Shown: positions 24,896-33,661 of the stretch, one piece after another | Position numbering within the stretch: the first letter of the stretch is position 1 | Layout of the letters: the number at the start of each line of letters is the position of its first letter | Origin: Bordetella parapertussis | GTDB taxonomy: Bacteria; Pseudomonadota; Gammaproteobacteria; Burkholderiales; Burkholderiaceae_B | DNA length: 64,000 bases | NCBI GenBank assembly: GCA_945895265.1 | Contig: CAMDEF010000011.1 | Location: forward strand, 24,155 to 88,154 | Direction of reading: 5' to 3' | Program-made: the position numbers and the translations under genes | The notes under the pieces: generated by a model | Seen by the model: the letters and a program-made list of their open reading frames with translations, nothing else | Database searches by the model: none | What the model was told of the DNA's origin: nothing

Positions 24896-26340
24896 GTGGG
24901 TGCAACGTTTTTTTGCGAACAGCTAGGTTCGTGCTTGTAGGGATGACCGCGTTAACCATCGCCTGGTGTGACGCGACCTTTGGCGCTGAGAAGCCAATTC
25001 GCCTTGACCTTGAAACCGGAGCCTCTACGGTTCTTAAGCTTAAAGGGGTCACGCGTATTGCAGTTGGTAACAGTCAAATCGTTCAGGTGACAACTGTGAA
25101 CTCTCGCGAAGTATTGATATTTGGAAAAACGCGTGGATCTACGACAGTTGATATATGGGTGTCGGATAAGAAGCGGCACACGTACCGCATTTTTGTTGCG
25201 CCCGAAGGGTTGAGCAGGATCCAAGAAGAGATCTCGCGCTTACTAAAAAATATCCCGCAAGCACATAGCAGAATTGCCGGCGATAAATTGGTCATTGAGG
25301 GTGAAGACTTAAACGATGCCGATCAGTTGCGTATCGCAACGCTCGCCAAGCGTTATCCCGAGGTCATTGACTTTACCAGCCAGCTTGGCTGGGACAAAAT
25401 GATTTTGTTAGACGTGCAAGTGCTAGAGTTGCCAAGTTCACGCATGCACGAATTGGGGGTACGCTGGGATCCTACGTCGCAGGGCGGCGTTCAAACAGGC
25501 TTGGCCTGGGAGAGTGGTTCAACCGCGCTGATGCAGCGCCCGGGTGAGACGGGAATGGCAGTACCCTTTCCGCTACCGCAAGCTGCTGGCTATTTAGGGC
25601 TCAATGCTTTGTTATCTGCTCGGCTGGCCGCCTTGTCAAAGTCTGGTGAAGCCGTCGTGCTGGCACAACCTCAATTACTTGCACGGAGCGGCTCGACTGC
25701 TAGCTTTTTAGCCGGCGGCGAAGTGCCCTATGCCTCGGTCGATAAAGACGGAAAATCCACCACGACCTTTAAGAAATACGGTGTGTCGTTAAACATTACC
25801 CCACATGCCGATCGCAATGCCGCGATTCGGTCGCGGATTGAAATTGAAGTCAGCTCAGTGGATACCACGATCACTGTGCCGGGCGGGCCCGCACTAAAAA
25901 TTCGAAAAGCGTCAACAGAGTTCAATGTGCGTTCAGGGCAGACGCTGGTGTTGGGTGGCTTTATTTCGCGTGAGCGTGCTCGAGATCAAGATGGATTGCC
26001 GGGGCTAGCAGGGATTCCGGTATTGGGCGGCTTGTTCGGGGTGAAGCGTGAACAAGAGCGTCATACCGAGTTAGCAATTTTTGTGACGCCGATGATTGTT
26101 GATCCCCGAGATCCAAGCCATGCAGCCCGGGTGGCTAACGCACAGGGCGTTTTGCAAGAGTCTTTTCCGGCTGCCCCAACACTTAACACACCGCTCAACA
26201 ACTTTGAACCGCTCGAGTTGACTGCGCCACGTCAGGCGTTTGAGGCCTTAGGCCAATGGGAGCCAGACTCGGACAAGGTTCAATCCCTGTCCAATTCGTT
26301 ATCTCAATGGGAAGACACCCCCGTCTTCTCTTATCACTAG
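24892..26340 (+). CDS. cpaC: Tad secretin CpaC/RcpA
   Basis: The 482-residue outer-membrane secretin has a signal-like N-terminus, a pilus-associated N1-type domain (IRLDLETGASTVLKL and VNSREVLIFGKTRGSTTVDIW), then a BON-like region. The secretin core (about 190-415) has VVLAQPQLLARSGSTASFLAGGEVP, SGQTLVLGGFISRE and GIPVLGGLFG. It forms the pore through which the pilus emerges. The C-terminal ~60 residues after FVTPMIVD are an extra Pro/Glu-rich tail. A 34-base gap separates it from the cpaF fusion gene. Confidence 0.9.
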   Translation: MSGCNVFLRTARFVLVGMTALTIAWCDATFGAEKPIRLDLETGASTVLKLKGVTRIAVGNSQIVQVTTVNSREVLIFGKTRGSTTVDIWVSDKKRHTYRIFVAPEGLSRIQEEISRLLKNIPQAHSRIAGDKLVIEGEDLNDADQLRIATLAKRYPEVIDFTSQLGWDKMILLDVQVLELPSSRMHELGVRWDPTSQGGVQTGLAWESGSTALMQRPGETGMAVPFPLPQAAGYLGLNALLSARLAALSKSGEAVVLAQPQLLARSGSTASFLAGGEVPYASVDKDGKSTTTFKKYGVSLNITPHADRNAAIRSRIEIEVSSVDTTITVPGGPALKIRKASTEFNVRSGQTLVLGGFISRERARDQDGLPGLAGIPVLGGLFGVKREQERHTELAIFVTPMIVDPRDPSHAARVANAQGVLQESFPAAPTLNTPLNNFEPLELTAPRQAFEALGQWEPDSDKVQSLSNSLSQWEDTPVFSYH

Positions 26341-26374
26341 CCATTTTTGTTGCACTGTTAGTAAAGGACTTGAA

Positions 26375-28282
26375 TTGATTGAACTTGATTTGTTTTTTGA
26401 AGATGGTACACGTAGGCACGGGCGTTTTGAGATCCCTTTGGTGATGGGCCGCGCGCCAGGGTGCGGTATTCAAGTCTCGCACTGGCGCGTTGCGCGGCAA
26501 CACTTACGGATCTCGCGTGCGGAAGATGGCTATCACGTCGATGATCTCGGTTCAATTTTAGGTACACGCGTAAACGGCAATCGTATAACCCGGTACGGAC
26601 CACTTAAAAAGTCTGACGAAATTGTGGTGGGCCCGTGCTTGCTGCGACTGGCTTCTCAGGCGGCGCACGCGGCGGCGATCAAAAGCGTTTGCAGTGAAGG
26701 CACCCCAGCAGAATTGGGCAGGCTTCAATTGCAATCAGAGCCAAGGTCGATAGACAACCCCAAGCTTCGGGTGCATTCAGAAACGACAGCAGTGGGCGTA
26801 GACAGGCCGCAGTTGCCATCAGAGCCGAGATCGATTGCAGTCGGCAAGCTGCAGTTACAGTCAGAGCAGAACTTGGTGGCGGCTGAGCCGAGTTCTTTTG
26901 TGTTTGAGAAAGGTGTCTTTGCCTTAACCGCCCGAACGACAACGCCTGACACCAAAGAGGGGCCGCTTGGCGCTCAAAGGTTGCTTGATGAGTCCAAGTT
27001 ACCTGAACCGAACGCATCGCTGTCCTTAGAGTCAGCGGATCTGGCGCAGCAAGAACTTCGCCAAGAGCTTCGTGCAGGGTTAATTCAGGCGTTTGATCTG
27101 CGGCGTAACGATGTTGGCGCACTATCTGAAGGCGCATTGAAGGCGCACGCGTCGACGTGCGTGGGTGAGTTGCTAGATAAACGACGGTTGCCGCTCAGTG
27201 AAGTGCAGCGCAGCAGAATCCTCAAACTCGTTGTCGATGAAGCAATTGGACTAGGCGTGATTGAAGAGTTGCTTGAGGATACGGCAGTCACTGAAATCAT
27301 GGTCAATCGCTTTGACGAAATCTACGTTGAAACAGGTGGGCGAATTTCGAAACAGCTGCTTCAATTTAGTAGTGAACAGGCGGTACGAAGTGTGATTGAA
27401 CGTATTGTTTTCCCGCTGGGCCGCCGAATTGATGAAGCTTCGCCGATGGTTGACGCGCGGTTGCCCAACGGGTCACGTCTAAACGCAGTGTTGCCCCCTG
27501 TCTCTGTCAAAGGCGCGAGCTTTACCATCAGAAAGTTTCCGCAAAAGCGACTGCAAATGCAAGATTTGGTTGCTCTACAAGCCTTGCCTGCGCCGCTCGC
27601 CGAGTTTTTACGCCTGTGCGTTGAGCGGCGCTTAAATATTCTCGTATCAGGCGGCACGGGTTCAGGCAAAACCACCTTGCTCAATGTGTTAGCTGGGTTT
27701 GTTGATCCAGCACAACGCATTGTGACGATCGAAGATTGTGCCGAACTGTTGATTGCCCATCCACATGTTGTGACGCTTGAAGCAAGGCAAGCAAATTCTG
27801 AGGGGCTGGGCGCAGTCACAATTCGTGACTTAGTCAAAAATGCTTTACGGATGCGCCCTGACCGTATTGTGATTGGTGAAGTGCGCAGCGCAGAGGCGAT
27901 TGATATGTTGGCTGCCATGAATACCGGGCATGATGGCTCAATCACCACTTTGCATGCGAATAGCCCGCGCGATGCTCTATCGCGACTCGAGACGATGGTG
28001 CTAAGTGGGAATGCGGGTTTGCCACTGCAGGCGATACGCGAGCAAATCGGTTCGGCACTGAAGTTGATTGTGCAGCAGACCAGATTACCAAATGGCCGAA
28101 GAGTCATTACGGGGGTCGCCGAAGTCTCTGGGATAGAGTCTGGCACCATTCAAACACAACAATTAGCGAAGTTTGACGTCTGCCGTCAACGTTTAACCGG
28201 CGCAGGCTTGCGCCCTTCGGTCTTCGCTGACGCCCGTGTGCAAACTGAGTCGGCGATGATGAATTGGTTTTTACAACTATGA
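26375..28282 (+). CDS. cpaF: FHA-CpaF fusion, Tad secretion ATPase
   Basis: The 635-residue fusion begins at TTG 26375, with AAAGG 8 bases upstream. Residues 1-95 form an FHA domain (MGRAPGCGIQVSHWRVARQHLRI, then DLGSILGTRVNG). Residues 115-170 are four 14-residue repeats. From about residue 225 comes a full CpaF/TadA ATPase: SGGTGSGKTTLL Walker A, VTIEDCAEL, RPDRIVIGEVRSAEAIDML Walker B and TTLHANSPRDAL. Standard CpaF has no FHA domain. The phosphothreonine-binding positions are altered: SRxH is ARQH and SxNGT is SILGT. It ends in ATGA with tadB. TadZ is absent, so the FHA domain may serve localisation (inference). Confidence 0.9.
   Translation: MIELDLFFEDGTRRHGRFEIPLVMGRAPGCGIQVSHWRVARQHLRISRAEDGYHVDDLGSILGTRVNGNRITRYGPLKKSDEIVVGPCLLRLASQAAHAAAIKSVCSEGTPAELGRLQLQSEPRSIDNPKLRVHSETTAVGVDRPQLPSEPRSIAVGKLQLQSEQNLVAAEPSSFVFEKGVFALTARTTTPDTKEGPLGAQRLLDESKLPEPNASLSLESADLAQQELRQELRAGLIQAFDLRRNDVGALSEGALKAHASTCVGELLDKRRLPLSEVQRSRILKLVVDEAIGLGVIEELLEDTAVTEIMVNRFDEIYVETGGRISKQLLQFSSEQAVRSVIERIVFPLGRRIDEASPMVDARLPNGSRLNAVLPPVSVKGASFTIRKFPQKRLQMQDLVALQALPAPLAEFLRLCVERRLNILVSGGTGSGKTTLLNVLAGFVDPAQRIVTIEDCAELLIAHPHVVTLEARQANSEGLGAVTIRDLVKNALRMRPDRIVIGEVRSAEAIDMLAAMNTGHDGSITTLHANSPRDALSRLETMVLSGNAGLPLQAIREQIGSALKLIVQQTRLPNGRRVITGVAEVSGIESGTIQTQQLAKFDVCRQRLTGAGLRPSVFADARVQTESAMMNWFLQL
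26717..26884 (+). repeat. 42-bp tandem repeat in cpaF linker, four units
   Basis: Four units of 42 bases at 26717, 26759, 26801 and 26843 encode 14-residue repeats of the form xKLQLxSEPRSIxx. Units 1, 3 and 4 are similar at DNA level (CAATTGCAATCAGAG, CAGTTGCCATCAGAG, CAGTTACAGTCAGAG), while unit 2 is diverged. They fill the linker between the FHA and ATPase domains, and copy number would set linker length. Confidence 0.85.
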
Positions 28283-29124
28283 GTACGTTGGCGTTGGTGT
28301 GCGCGTGTTTATCGATTGCAATGGCAGCATGGCTTGGGCAGTGCCTCTTTTTTCGGGCATCGCAACACTACCGTGCGCAACTCACTGAGCAAGCACGTGA
28401 AGAACTGTCTGATTTGTTTGTCTTTATCGACACGACATACCTTTGGCCCACGCTTGTCTGCGTTGCGGTGGGTGCCAGTTTGCTGCTGTGGTGGGTGACG
28501 CAAAGCGTCTTGTTTGCGGTATGTGTGGGCGGTGTGAGCTTTGTATTGCCCCGTATCGTTCTGAGTCGTGCTGTTCGCAAGCGTCAGCGACGTTTTGACC
28601 TGCAATTGCCAGAGCTTCTGTCGTCGTTGTCAGGTGCTTTGCGCGCAGGGGCAGGTTTGTCGGTAGCGTTAAAGCACATTGTGCAAGACGCAAGCCCTCC
28701 GCTCTCGCAAGAATTTGGGCTTGTTTTGCGCGAGCAAAGAATGGGGGTTGAATTGACTCAGTCCCTGAATAATCTTTACCAGCGTATGCCTTCCGAAAGT
28801 GTTGAACTAGTCTCAACCATGCTGATCGTAGGCACACGCTCTGGCGCCTCTTTAGCGGATTTGCTTGACCGTCTCTGCACCAACCTGCGGGCACGCCAGC
28901 ATCTTGAAAGAAAAGTCGAAGTTATGACGACTCAAGGAAAGATGCAAGCCTGGGTGATGGGTGCACTGCCAGTTGTGCTATTGCTAGTGTTAAGCCAAAT
29001 TGACCCATTGTCGGTGCATTTGTTACACAGTACTTCGGTGGGGCAGGCCGTGCTGGCGACAGTATTCTCTCTTGAATGCCTTGGGGTCTACTTCTTGCGC
29101 CGTATTCTTGCCATTCATGTCTAG
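28279..29124 (+). CDS. tadB: Tad inner-membrane platform protein TadB
   Basis: The 281-residue protein has a T2SF/PilC-type domain: RQRRFDLQLPELLSSLSGALRAGAGLSVAL, VSTMLIVGTRSGASLADLLDRL and membrane helices near the C-terminus. ATG 28279 overlaps the cpaF stop; the longer frame to 28264 is inside cpaF and unlikely. With TadC it forms the inner-membrane platform driven by CpaF. It overlaps tadC by eight bases. Confidence 0.85.
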   Translation: MSTLALVCACLSIAMAAWLGQCLFFRASQHYRAQLTEQAREELSDLFVFIDTTYLWPTLVCVAVGASLLLWWVTQSVLFAVCVGGVSFVLPRIVLSRAVRKRQRRFDLQLPELLSSLSGALRAGAGLSVALKHIVQDASPPLSQEFGLVLREQRMGVELTQSLNNLYQRMPSESVELVSTMLIVGTRSGASLADLLDRLCTNLRARQHLERKVEVMTTQGKMQAWVMGALPVVLLLVLSQIDPLSVHLLHSTSVGQAVLATVFSLECLGVYFLRRILAIHV

Positions 29125-30031
29125 CTTGATGGTTTGGCTTGCGTTGCTCTCGGGCGCATTGGCCATTGCATCGGCCCTCTTAGTTGGTGGTCGTGTTTTG
29201 TTGGCTAATCTTGGTCAAATCCGCCGTGTTGGCTTTCACGCGGTCATCAAGGCGTGGCTAAAAGTTGGAATCCTTCGACCAATGTTGACGCAGCTCGGGC
29301 GCTGGCTGTTACCTTTCATTACCTGGAATCAACGGCATACGCTGACTCAATTGCTTTTACGTAGTGCGTCAACCGACTTAGATTATGCCCAAATGTTTGC
29401 AGCGCGTGTGTTGCTAACGTTGCTCGGGTTCGTCATCTATTTGTATGCTGTTGGGTTAAGCGCGATACAGGGACGAGCGATGCGCGCTGAACTCTTGGTC
29501 GATTTATTGTTGAGTGCGTGCTTGGCGGCATTCTTTTGGTGGTTGCCAATCATGTGGCTAAAGCAACGTTATCGGCAAAGGCTGAACGCCATCGAACGCG
29601 CCTTACCCTTTTTTTTGGATATGGTTAGGCTTGGATTAGGCTCGGGGCAGAACTTGCAGGCCTCGCTACAGTTGGCCTGCGATCATCTTAGCGATGGCGC
29701 GCTAAAGGCCGAATGGCTTCAGACTTTAGGTGATATTCGAACTGGAATGGCGCGCAGCGAAGCGCTCAGGCAAATGAGTGTGCGCATTGAATTAGTCGCC
29801 TTGCGGCAACTGCTCTCAGCGTTGATTCAGGGCGAGGCGCTAGGTCAGGGGATGGGGCAGATTGTAGAAGTCTATGGCACTCAGCAGCGCGCGCAACGTT
29901 TGATGAACGCTGAAAAACTAGCGTTACAAGCACCGGTCAAAATGCTGTTTCCGTTGGCGTTGTTTATTTTTCCGTGTACGTTTTTAGTGCTGGGGTTTCC
30001 GGTGTTGGTTCAACTTTTTGGTTTGACATGA
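29117..30031 (+). CDS. tadC: Tad inner-membrane platform protein TadC
   Basis: The 304-residue membrane protein has a T2SF domain (LNAIERALPFFLDMVRLGLGSGQNLQASLQLA and LRQLLSALIQGEALGQGMGQI) and several helices, ending in a typical KMLFPLALFIFPCTFLVLGFPVL tail. ATG 29117 lies within the tadB 3' end; the open frame to 29000 is not family-like. Partner of TadB in the pilus assembly platform. Its stop overlaps the DUF192 start by ATGA. Confidence 0.85.
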   Translation: MSSLMVWLALLSGALAIASALLVGGRVLLANLGQIRRVGFHAVIKAWLKVGILRPMLTQLGRWLLPFITWNQRHTLTQLLLRSASTDLDYAQMFAARVLLTLLGFVIYLYAVGLSAIQGRAMRAELLVDLLLSACLAAFFWWLPIMWLKQRYRQRLNAIERALPFFLDMVRLGLGSGQNLQASLQLACDHLSDGALKAEWLQTLGDIRTGMARSEALRQMSVRIELVALRQLLSALIQGEALGQGMGQIVEVYGTQQRAQRLMNAEKLALQAPVKMLFPLALFIFPCTFLVLGFPVLVQLFGLT

Positions 30032-30369
30032 CTGAACCGCCTACATACGAGGTTGCGTTGTTAATTGCTGACACAATGTTTGCACGGCTGCTTGGTCTGC
30101 TAGGTAAACGTGCGATGGCGCCTGATCAGGCTCTTTTGCTCAAGCCGTGCTTTGCCGTACATACCGTCGGTATGCGATTTTCGCTTGGTGTCTTTTTTAT
30201 CGACAAAAAAGGTGTCGTGGTCAAGACGATTGCGCGGCTAAAGCCCAATCGGGTTGCGGTGTGCTGGCGGGCGACAGCGGTGGTTGAAACTGCCGCGTTT
30301 GCAACTGAACAAACAGAAGCACTATCACTCGCCGTTATGCGGGCGATTGCTCAGACTCAGTTGTCATAA
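30028..30369 (+). CDS. DUF192 family protein, last gene of Tad operon
   Basis: The 113-residue product matches DUF192: ARLLGLLGKRAMAPDQALLLKPCFAVHTVGMRFSLGVFFIDKKG. The conserved CxxVHTxGMRxxxDxxFxD core is only slightly altered. It lacks the signal peptide seen in many members. The function of the family is unknown. Four-base overlap with tadC shows it belongs to the operon, and DUF192 genes do occur beside tad genes in Burkholderiales (recollection, not checked here). Its 3' end overlaps the convergent membrane-protein gene by 35 bases. Confidence 0.75.
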   Translation: MTEPPTYEVALLIADTMFARLLGLLGKRAMAPDQALLLKPCFAVHTVGMRFSLGVFFIDKKGVVVKTIARLKPNRVAVCWRATAVVETAAFATEQTEALSLAVMRAIAQTQLS

Positions 30370-31117
30370 ACACTGACGCATAGCTGGGATAGAAGCTGCA
30401 GTACAAAACGGCGCCGCCGACAATATTGATCGGCACTTGCACAGTGGCTGCAATCGTTTTTGAAAGGCCGATCCACACTAAGATGGTTAAGGCACTATCG
30501 ATTGCCAAAAATACGGCTAGCCAGCAGAGCCCGTAAACCAAAAAGACCCATTTGTTACGCCAACAGGCGATGCCGCTAAAAAATAGAGCTCTAAAGATGC
30601 TGATCTGATGCCATGCCACAAGCACTGGCGCGTACCAAAAAATGGCAGCCATTAGCATGTAGAACACAGCAAAAATAATCATTGGCGTGCGAACGGCATC
30701 GAGCAAGGGCATTAAATTATTGGCGTCGGTCAGAGATTTGAGTGCCTCTGAGACTTCAGCGGCAAAGGGGACGAACGCCAGCAGGCCCAACAATAAGCAG
30801 ATCACTAAGTACAGGGCGCCCATCCCGACGAGTCGCTTGAACACGCCACTTGGTTTGAGCGGCTCAAGCCACATGTTGAGTAATATTTTGTGCCCTTGGG
30901 CGGCGTGACGTCCGGCGGACAAGGTCACGACGGTGACGGCTGGCATGAGGATGACAAACAGTATTGGACCGATCGGTGGTGTGATGCTTGCAACCATGAG
31001 CAGCAAGCTGATGAACATTGCCCAAGAGAAAAAGGCAAGCGGCTGGGTACGAAATAAAGTCCAGCCGTCGCTGATCCAGCGCCAGCCCGATAAGGCGTTA
31101 AGAGCAAGAGCTTGCAT
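30335..31117 (-). CDS. BPSS1780-type multi-pass membrane protein
   Basis: The 260-residue protein has about five to six hydrophobic helices (FFSWAMFISLLLMVASI, IGPILFVILMPAVTVV, ALYLVICLLLGLLAFVPF and others) and a WRWISDGWTLFRTQP start typical of the BPSS1780 family of Burkholderiales membrane proteins of unknown function. Its start overlaps the homoserine kinase stop (ATGA), so the two are co-transcribed. No catalytic motif is seen. Confidence 0.7.
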   Translation of the reverse strand: MQALALNALSGWRWISDGWTLFRTQPLAFFSWAMFISLLLMVASITPPIGPILFVILMPAVTVVTLSAGRHAAQGHKILLNMWLEPLKPSGVFKRLVGMGALYLVICLLLGLLAFVPFAAEVSEALKSLTDANNLMPLLDAVRTPMIIFAVFYMLMAAIFWYAPVLVAWHQISIFRALFFSGIACWRNKWVFLVYGLCWLAVFLAIDSALTILVWIGLSKTIAATVQVPINIVGGAVLYCSFYPSYASVFMTTESEQSPA

Positions 31118-32094
31118 CAGTCTTCCTTTGGTAAATCGGGGATCAGACCGACAGTTCTTTGTTGAAGGATACGTTCAAAATGGGTGGGGTCGTGCGGTTT
31201 AAGTGTTTGAGCAGAGCGAGGCAAATAAAAATCGTACAAGCGTGATATCCAGAAACGCAGTGCTGCCGCACGTAATATCGCAGGCCAAAGGCGACGCTCA
31301 GCCGCAGTGAAGGGTCGCAGGCTGGCGTAAGCACTTAACCATGCAGTGGCGTATGCGGGTTTAACGATGCCCGTGGCCAAATCAATACACCAGTCATTGA
31401 CGCAGACGGCGACGTCAAACAGCCACGTGTCACAGCCAGCAAAATAAAAATCAATCAATCCGCCCATTTGAGGCTCGGTTTGAGTGCCTGCAAATAAAAC
31501 GTTGTCTCTGAAAAGATCGCAATGTGCGGGCCCAAAGGGCAGGGATTTGTAATCTGGCGTCAATGCCATGGCACGCTGCTCAGTCAAGCTGTTGGATAAC
31601 AATTCAGCAAGGCTAGGGGTGAGGTAAGGGAGCACCACTGGAGCGGTTTGCTCCCACCAAGCGAGGCCACGCAGGTTGGGTTGGCTAAGCTTGAAGTCTT
31701 TTGCGGCTAGATGAGCCTGTGCCAGTGTTTGACCAGCGAGCGCGCAATGTGCAAGCGAGGGTGCTGGCTCGTGGCTACCGGGCAGACGATTGACGATCGC
31801 TGCGGGTTTTTTTAACAAGGTCGACAGTCGTGCGCCGTCTAGGCGAGTTTGTGGTTGCGGCACGGGCACACCACGCTGCGCTAAATGATGCATCAGTTCG
31901 ATATAGAAGGGCAGTTGCTCTGCTGTGAGCACTTCAAAGATGGTTAAAACGTACTCGCCTTGTGTCGTCGTGAGAAAAAAATTGCTGTTTTCGATGCCCG
32001 CCGCAATCCCACGCAGCGCGATAAACTCGCCTAAGGCATAGTGCCTCAGTAGCGCGCGTGCGTCAGCGTCACCGACAATCGTAAAAACAGCCAT
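31117..32094 (-). CDS. thrB: homoserine kinase (ThrB, APH-fold type)
   Basis: The 325-residue kinase is of the choline-kinase/APH-fold ThrB type used by many proteobacteria: [23 protein letters not shown] start, [11 protein letters not shown] loop, and [15 protein letters not shown] with [10 protein letters not shown] as catalytic and metal motifs. It phosphorylates homoserine for threonine synthesis. It is transcribed toward the BPSS1780-type gene with a four-base overlap. The length is normal. Confidence 0.85.
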   Translation of the reverse strand: MAVFTIVGDADARALLRHYALGEFIALRGIAAGIENSNFFLTTTQGEYVLTIFEVLTAEQLPFYIELMHHLAQRGVPVPQPQTRLDGARLSTLLKKPAAIVNRLPGSHEPAPSLAHCALAGQTLAQAHLAAKDFKLSQPNLRGLAWWEQTAPVVLPYLTPSLAELLSNSLTEQRAMALTPDYKSLPFGPAHCDLFRDNVLFAGTQTEPQMGGLIDFYFAGCDTWLFDVAVCVNDWCIDLATGIVKPAYATAWLSAYASLRPFTAAERRLWPAILRAAALRFWISRLYDFYLPRSAQTLKPHDPTHFERILQQRTVGLIPDLPKED

Positions 32095-32442
32095 AAAGCA
32101 TCACACAGGGTTAAGTCTTTCAAGTTCAGTTGCGTCAGCATAGGGCAAGGCGCAAAGTTAGAGCTTGAAGTTTAGCAAGAAGTGCAGAAACCCTCTCAGC
32201 TCGGAGCAAGCAGCCGGGTCGCAGAGTGCGTAAAAAGACTCTCTTGGGCGATCGTAAGCGTAAAATCGCCGCTTTCTGGTGAAAACTATCAGAACTCTGA
32301 GTCACTGCGATTGACTCGGGGGGGGTCGGTAGTCGTAGCCTAGTCGTATCTTTTGCCAATGAACAGCGTTCTTTTGGAAGCTTGCCTCAGTCGTCTTTGA
32401 AGCGTTGTTACAAGGTCGTGAAACAGGTGTTTTTCATTCGAT
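32095..32442. other. 348-base intergenic region between thrB and dusA
   Basis: This divergent region carries the promoters of thrB and dusA. The only special feature is a run of eight G at 32318-32325. A minus-strand frame at 32135-32359 is not protein-like and has no ribosome-binding site worth noting. I see no RNA gene or repeat. Confidence 0.4.
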
Positions 32443-33465
32443 ATGCATAATTCGACCGCAGCTCAGGCGCTTGCGACTTCAAGTGCCAGCGATCACTGGC
32501 GCTTGTGCGTCGCCCCCATGATCGACGTGACAGATCGTCATTGTCGTTTTTTTCATCGTTTGCTCGCGCCGCGGGCACGGTTGTACACAGAGATGATTAC
32601 GACGGGCGCGTTGTTGCACGGTGATGCGCAACGACATCTTGATTTCAATGAGCAAGAACATCCGGTGGCGTTGCAACTCGGCGGTAGCGAACCCAACGCC
32701 TTGGTGGCCGCGGCAAAGTGGGGCGCACAATGGGGCTACGACGAGATCAATTTGAATTGTGGTTGTCCCTCTGAACGGGTTCAGAAAGGTGCGTTTGGTG
32801 CGTGTTTAATGGCCGAACCTACTTTGGTGGCTGACTGTATCAAAGCCATGCAAGACGCGGTCAGTGTGCCCGTGACGGTTAAGCATCGTCTGGGGTTGGA
32901 TAAAAATGAATCGTACGAGTTTGTGCGTGATTTTGTGGGTGCCATTTACGATACTGGGTGCCGAGTCTTTATTATTCATGCCCGTAACGCTGTGCTCAAG
33001 GGCTTGTCGCCGAAAGATAACCGCGAGGTTCCGCCACTGAGATATAACGAGGCGGCAAGGCTGAAGCAGGATTTTCCGGATGCGGTGATGGTGTTAAACG
33101 GCGGGCTCACAACCTTAGCTGATTGTGAAGCCGTATTGCCACGATTTGATGGCGTGATGTTAGGGCGCTCGCCGTGGCACGATCCCTTAGTGTTGGCGCG
33201 GCTGTCGCAGGCTTGGTGGCCGCAGTTAGCGGTCAAGACTGAAGCAGAAGTCATCGAGGCGTTGGTGGATTATGCAGGACAACAAATCTTAGCTAAGGTG
33301 CCCTTGCGCATTGTGGTGCGGCCGCTACTAGGCTTGTTTAATGGGCGCTCGAATTCGCGGATTTGGCGACGCATGCTGTCAGATTCAAAGCTCTTGAGGC
33401 AGGATGATCCAGAATTGATTCGTTTGGCGTGGCAGCAGGTTGGAGGCGAGGCCGCTCGTCGTTAA
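32443..33465 (+). CDS. dusA: tRNA-dihydrouridine(20/20a) synthase DusA
   Basis: The 340-residue flavoenzyme reduces U20/U20a in the tRNA D-loop. It shows VAPMIDVTDRHCRFFHRLL, LQLGGSEP, NLNCGCPSERVQKGAFGACLM (C108 catalytic), VKHRLGLD, HARNAVLKGLSPKDNREVPPL and MLGRSPWHDP, all DusA-type. The helical C-terminal tRNA-binding domain is complete. The first ~18 residues are extra, so the start could be slightly downstream. Monocistronic. Confidence 0.9.
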   Translation: MHNSTAAQALATSSASDHWRLCVAPMIDVTDRHCRFFHRLLAPRARLYTEMITTGALLHGDAQRHLDFNEQEHPVALQLGGSEPNALVAAAKWGAQWGYDEINLNCGCPSERVQKGAFGACLMAEPTLVADCIKAMQDAVSVPVTVKHRLGLDKNESYEFVRDFVGAIYDTGCRVFIIHARNAVLKGLSPKDNREVPPLRYNEAARLKQDFPDAVMVLNGGLTTLADCEAVLPRFDGVMLGRSPWHDPLVLARLSQAWWPQLAVKTEAEVIEALVDYAGQQILAKVPLRIVVRPLLGLFNGRSNSRIWRRMLSDSKLLRQDDPELIRLAWQQVGGEAARR

Positions 33466-33567
33466 GCCACAAAAAAACGCTTGTCACGCAAAGCTTGCTC
33501 TGAGGTTTGGTCACGTTCATGAGAGCGCCGCTGGGACAGTTTTAGAGTTTTAACGACAGGCGCGGAA

Positions 33568-33590
33568 ATCCTCCCCGTTCAAGGGAGGAT
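33568..33590. repeat. hairpin in dusA/CBS intergenic region, possible IS605-type end remnant
   Basis: ATCCTCCC (33568-33575) and GGGAGGAT (33583-33590) form a perfect 8-bp stem with a 7-base loop. No T-run follows. The sequence GCGGAAATCCTCCCCGTTC, followed by GGGAGGATGAATAG, resembles hairpins at the right ends of IS200/IS605-group elements, but no transposase frame is left. It could equally be a plain RNA hairpin between convergent genes. Confidence 0.3.
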
Positions 33591-33661
33591 GAATAGCGCG
33601 GACACCGCAGGTGAGGCTGCCTAAAAAATAGTCATACGAGAGGCTACAGATTGACGCCTTT

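Noticed and set aside
32318..32325. Run of eight G before dusA as a phase-variation tract
   Set aside because: It is outside any gene, 118 bases from dusA, and short; no switching target is evident.
32135..32359. 74-residue minus-strand frame between thrB and dusA
   Set aside because: No ribosome-binding site, atypical composition and no family resemblance.
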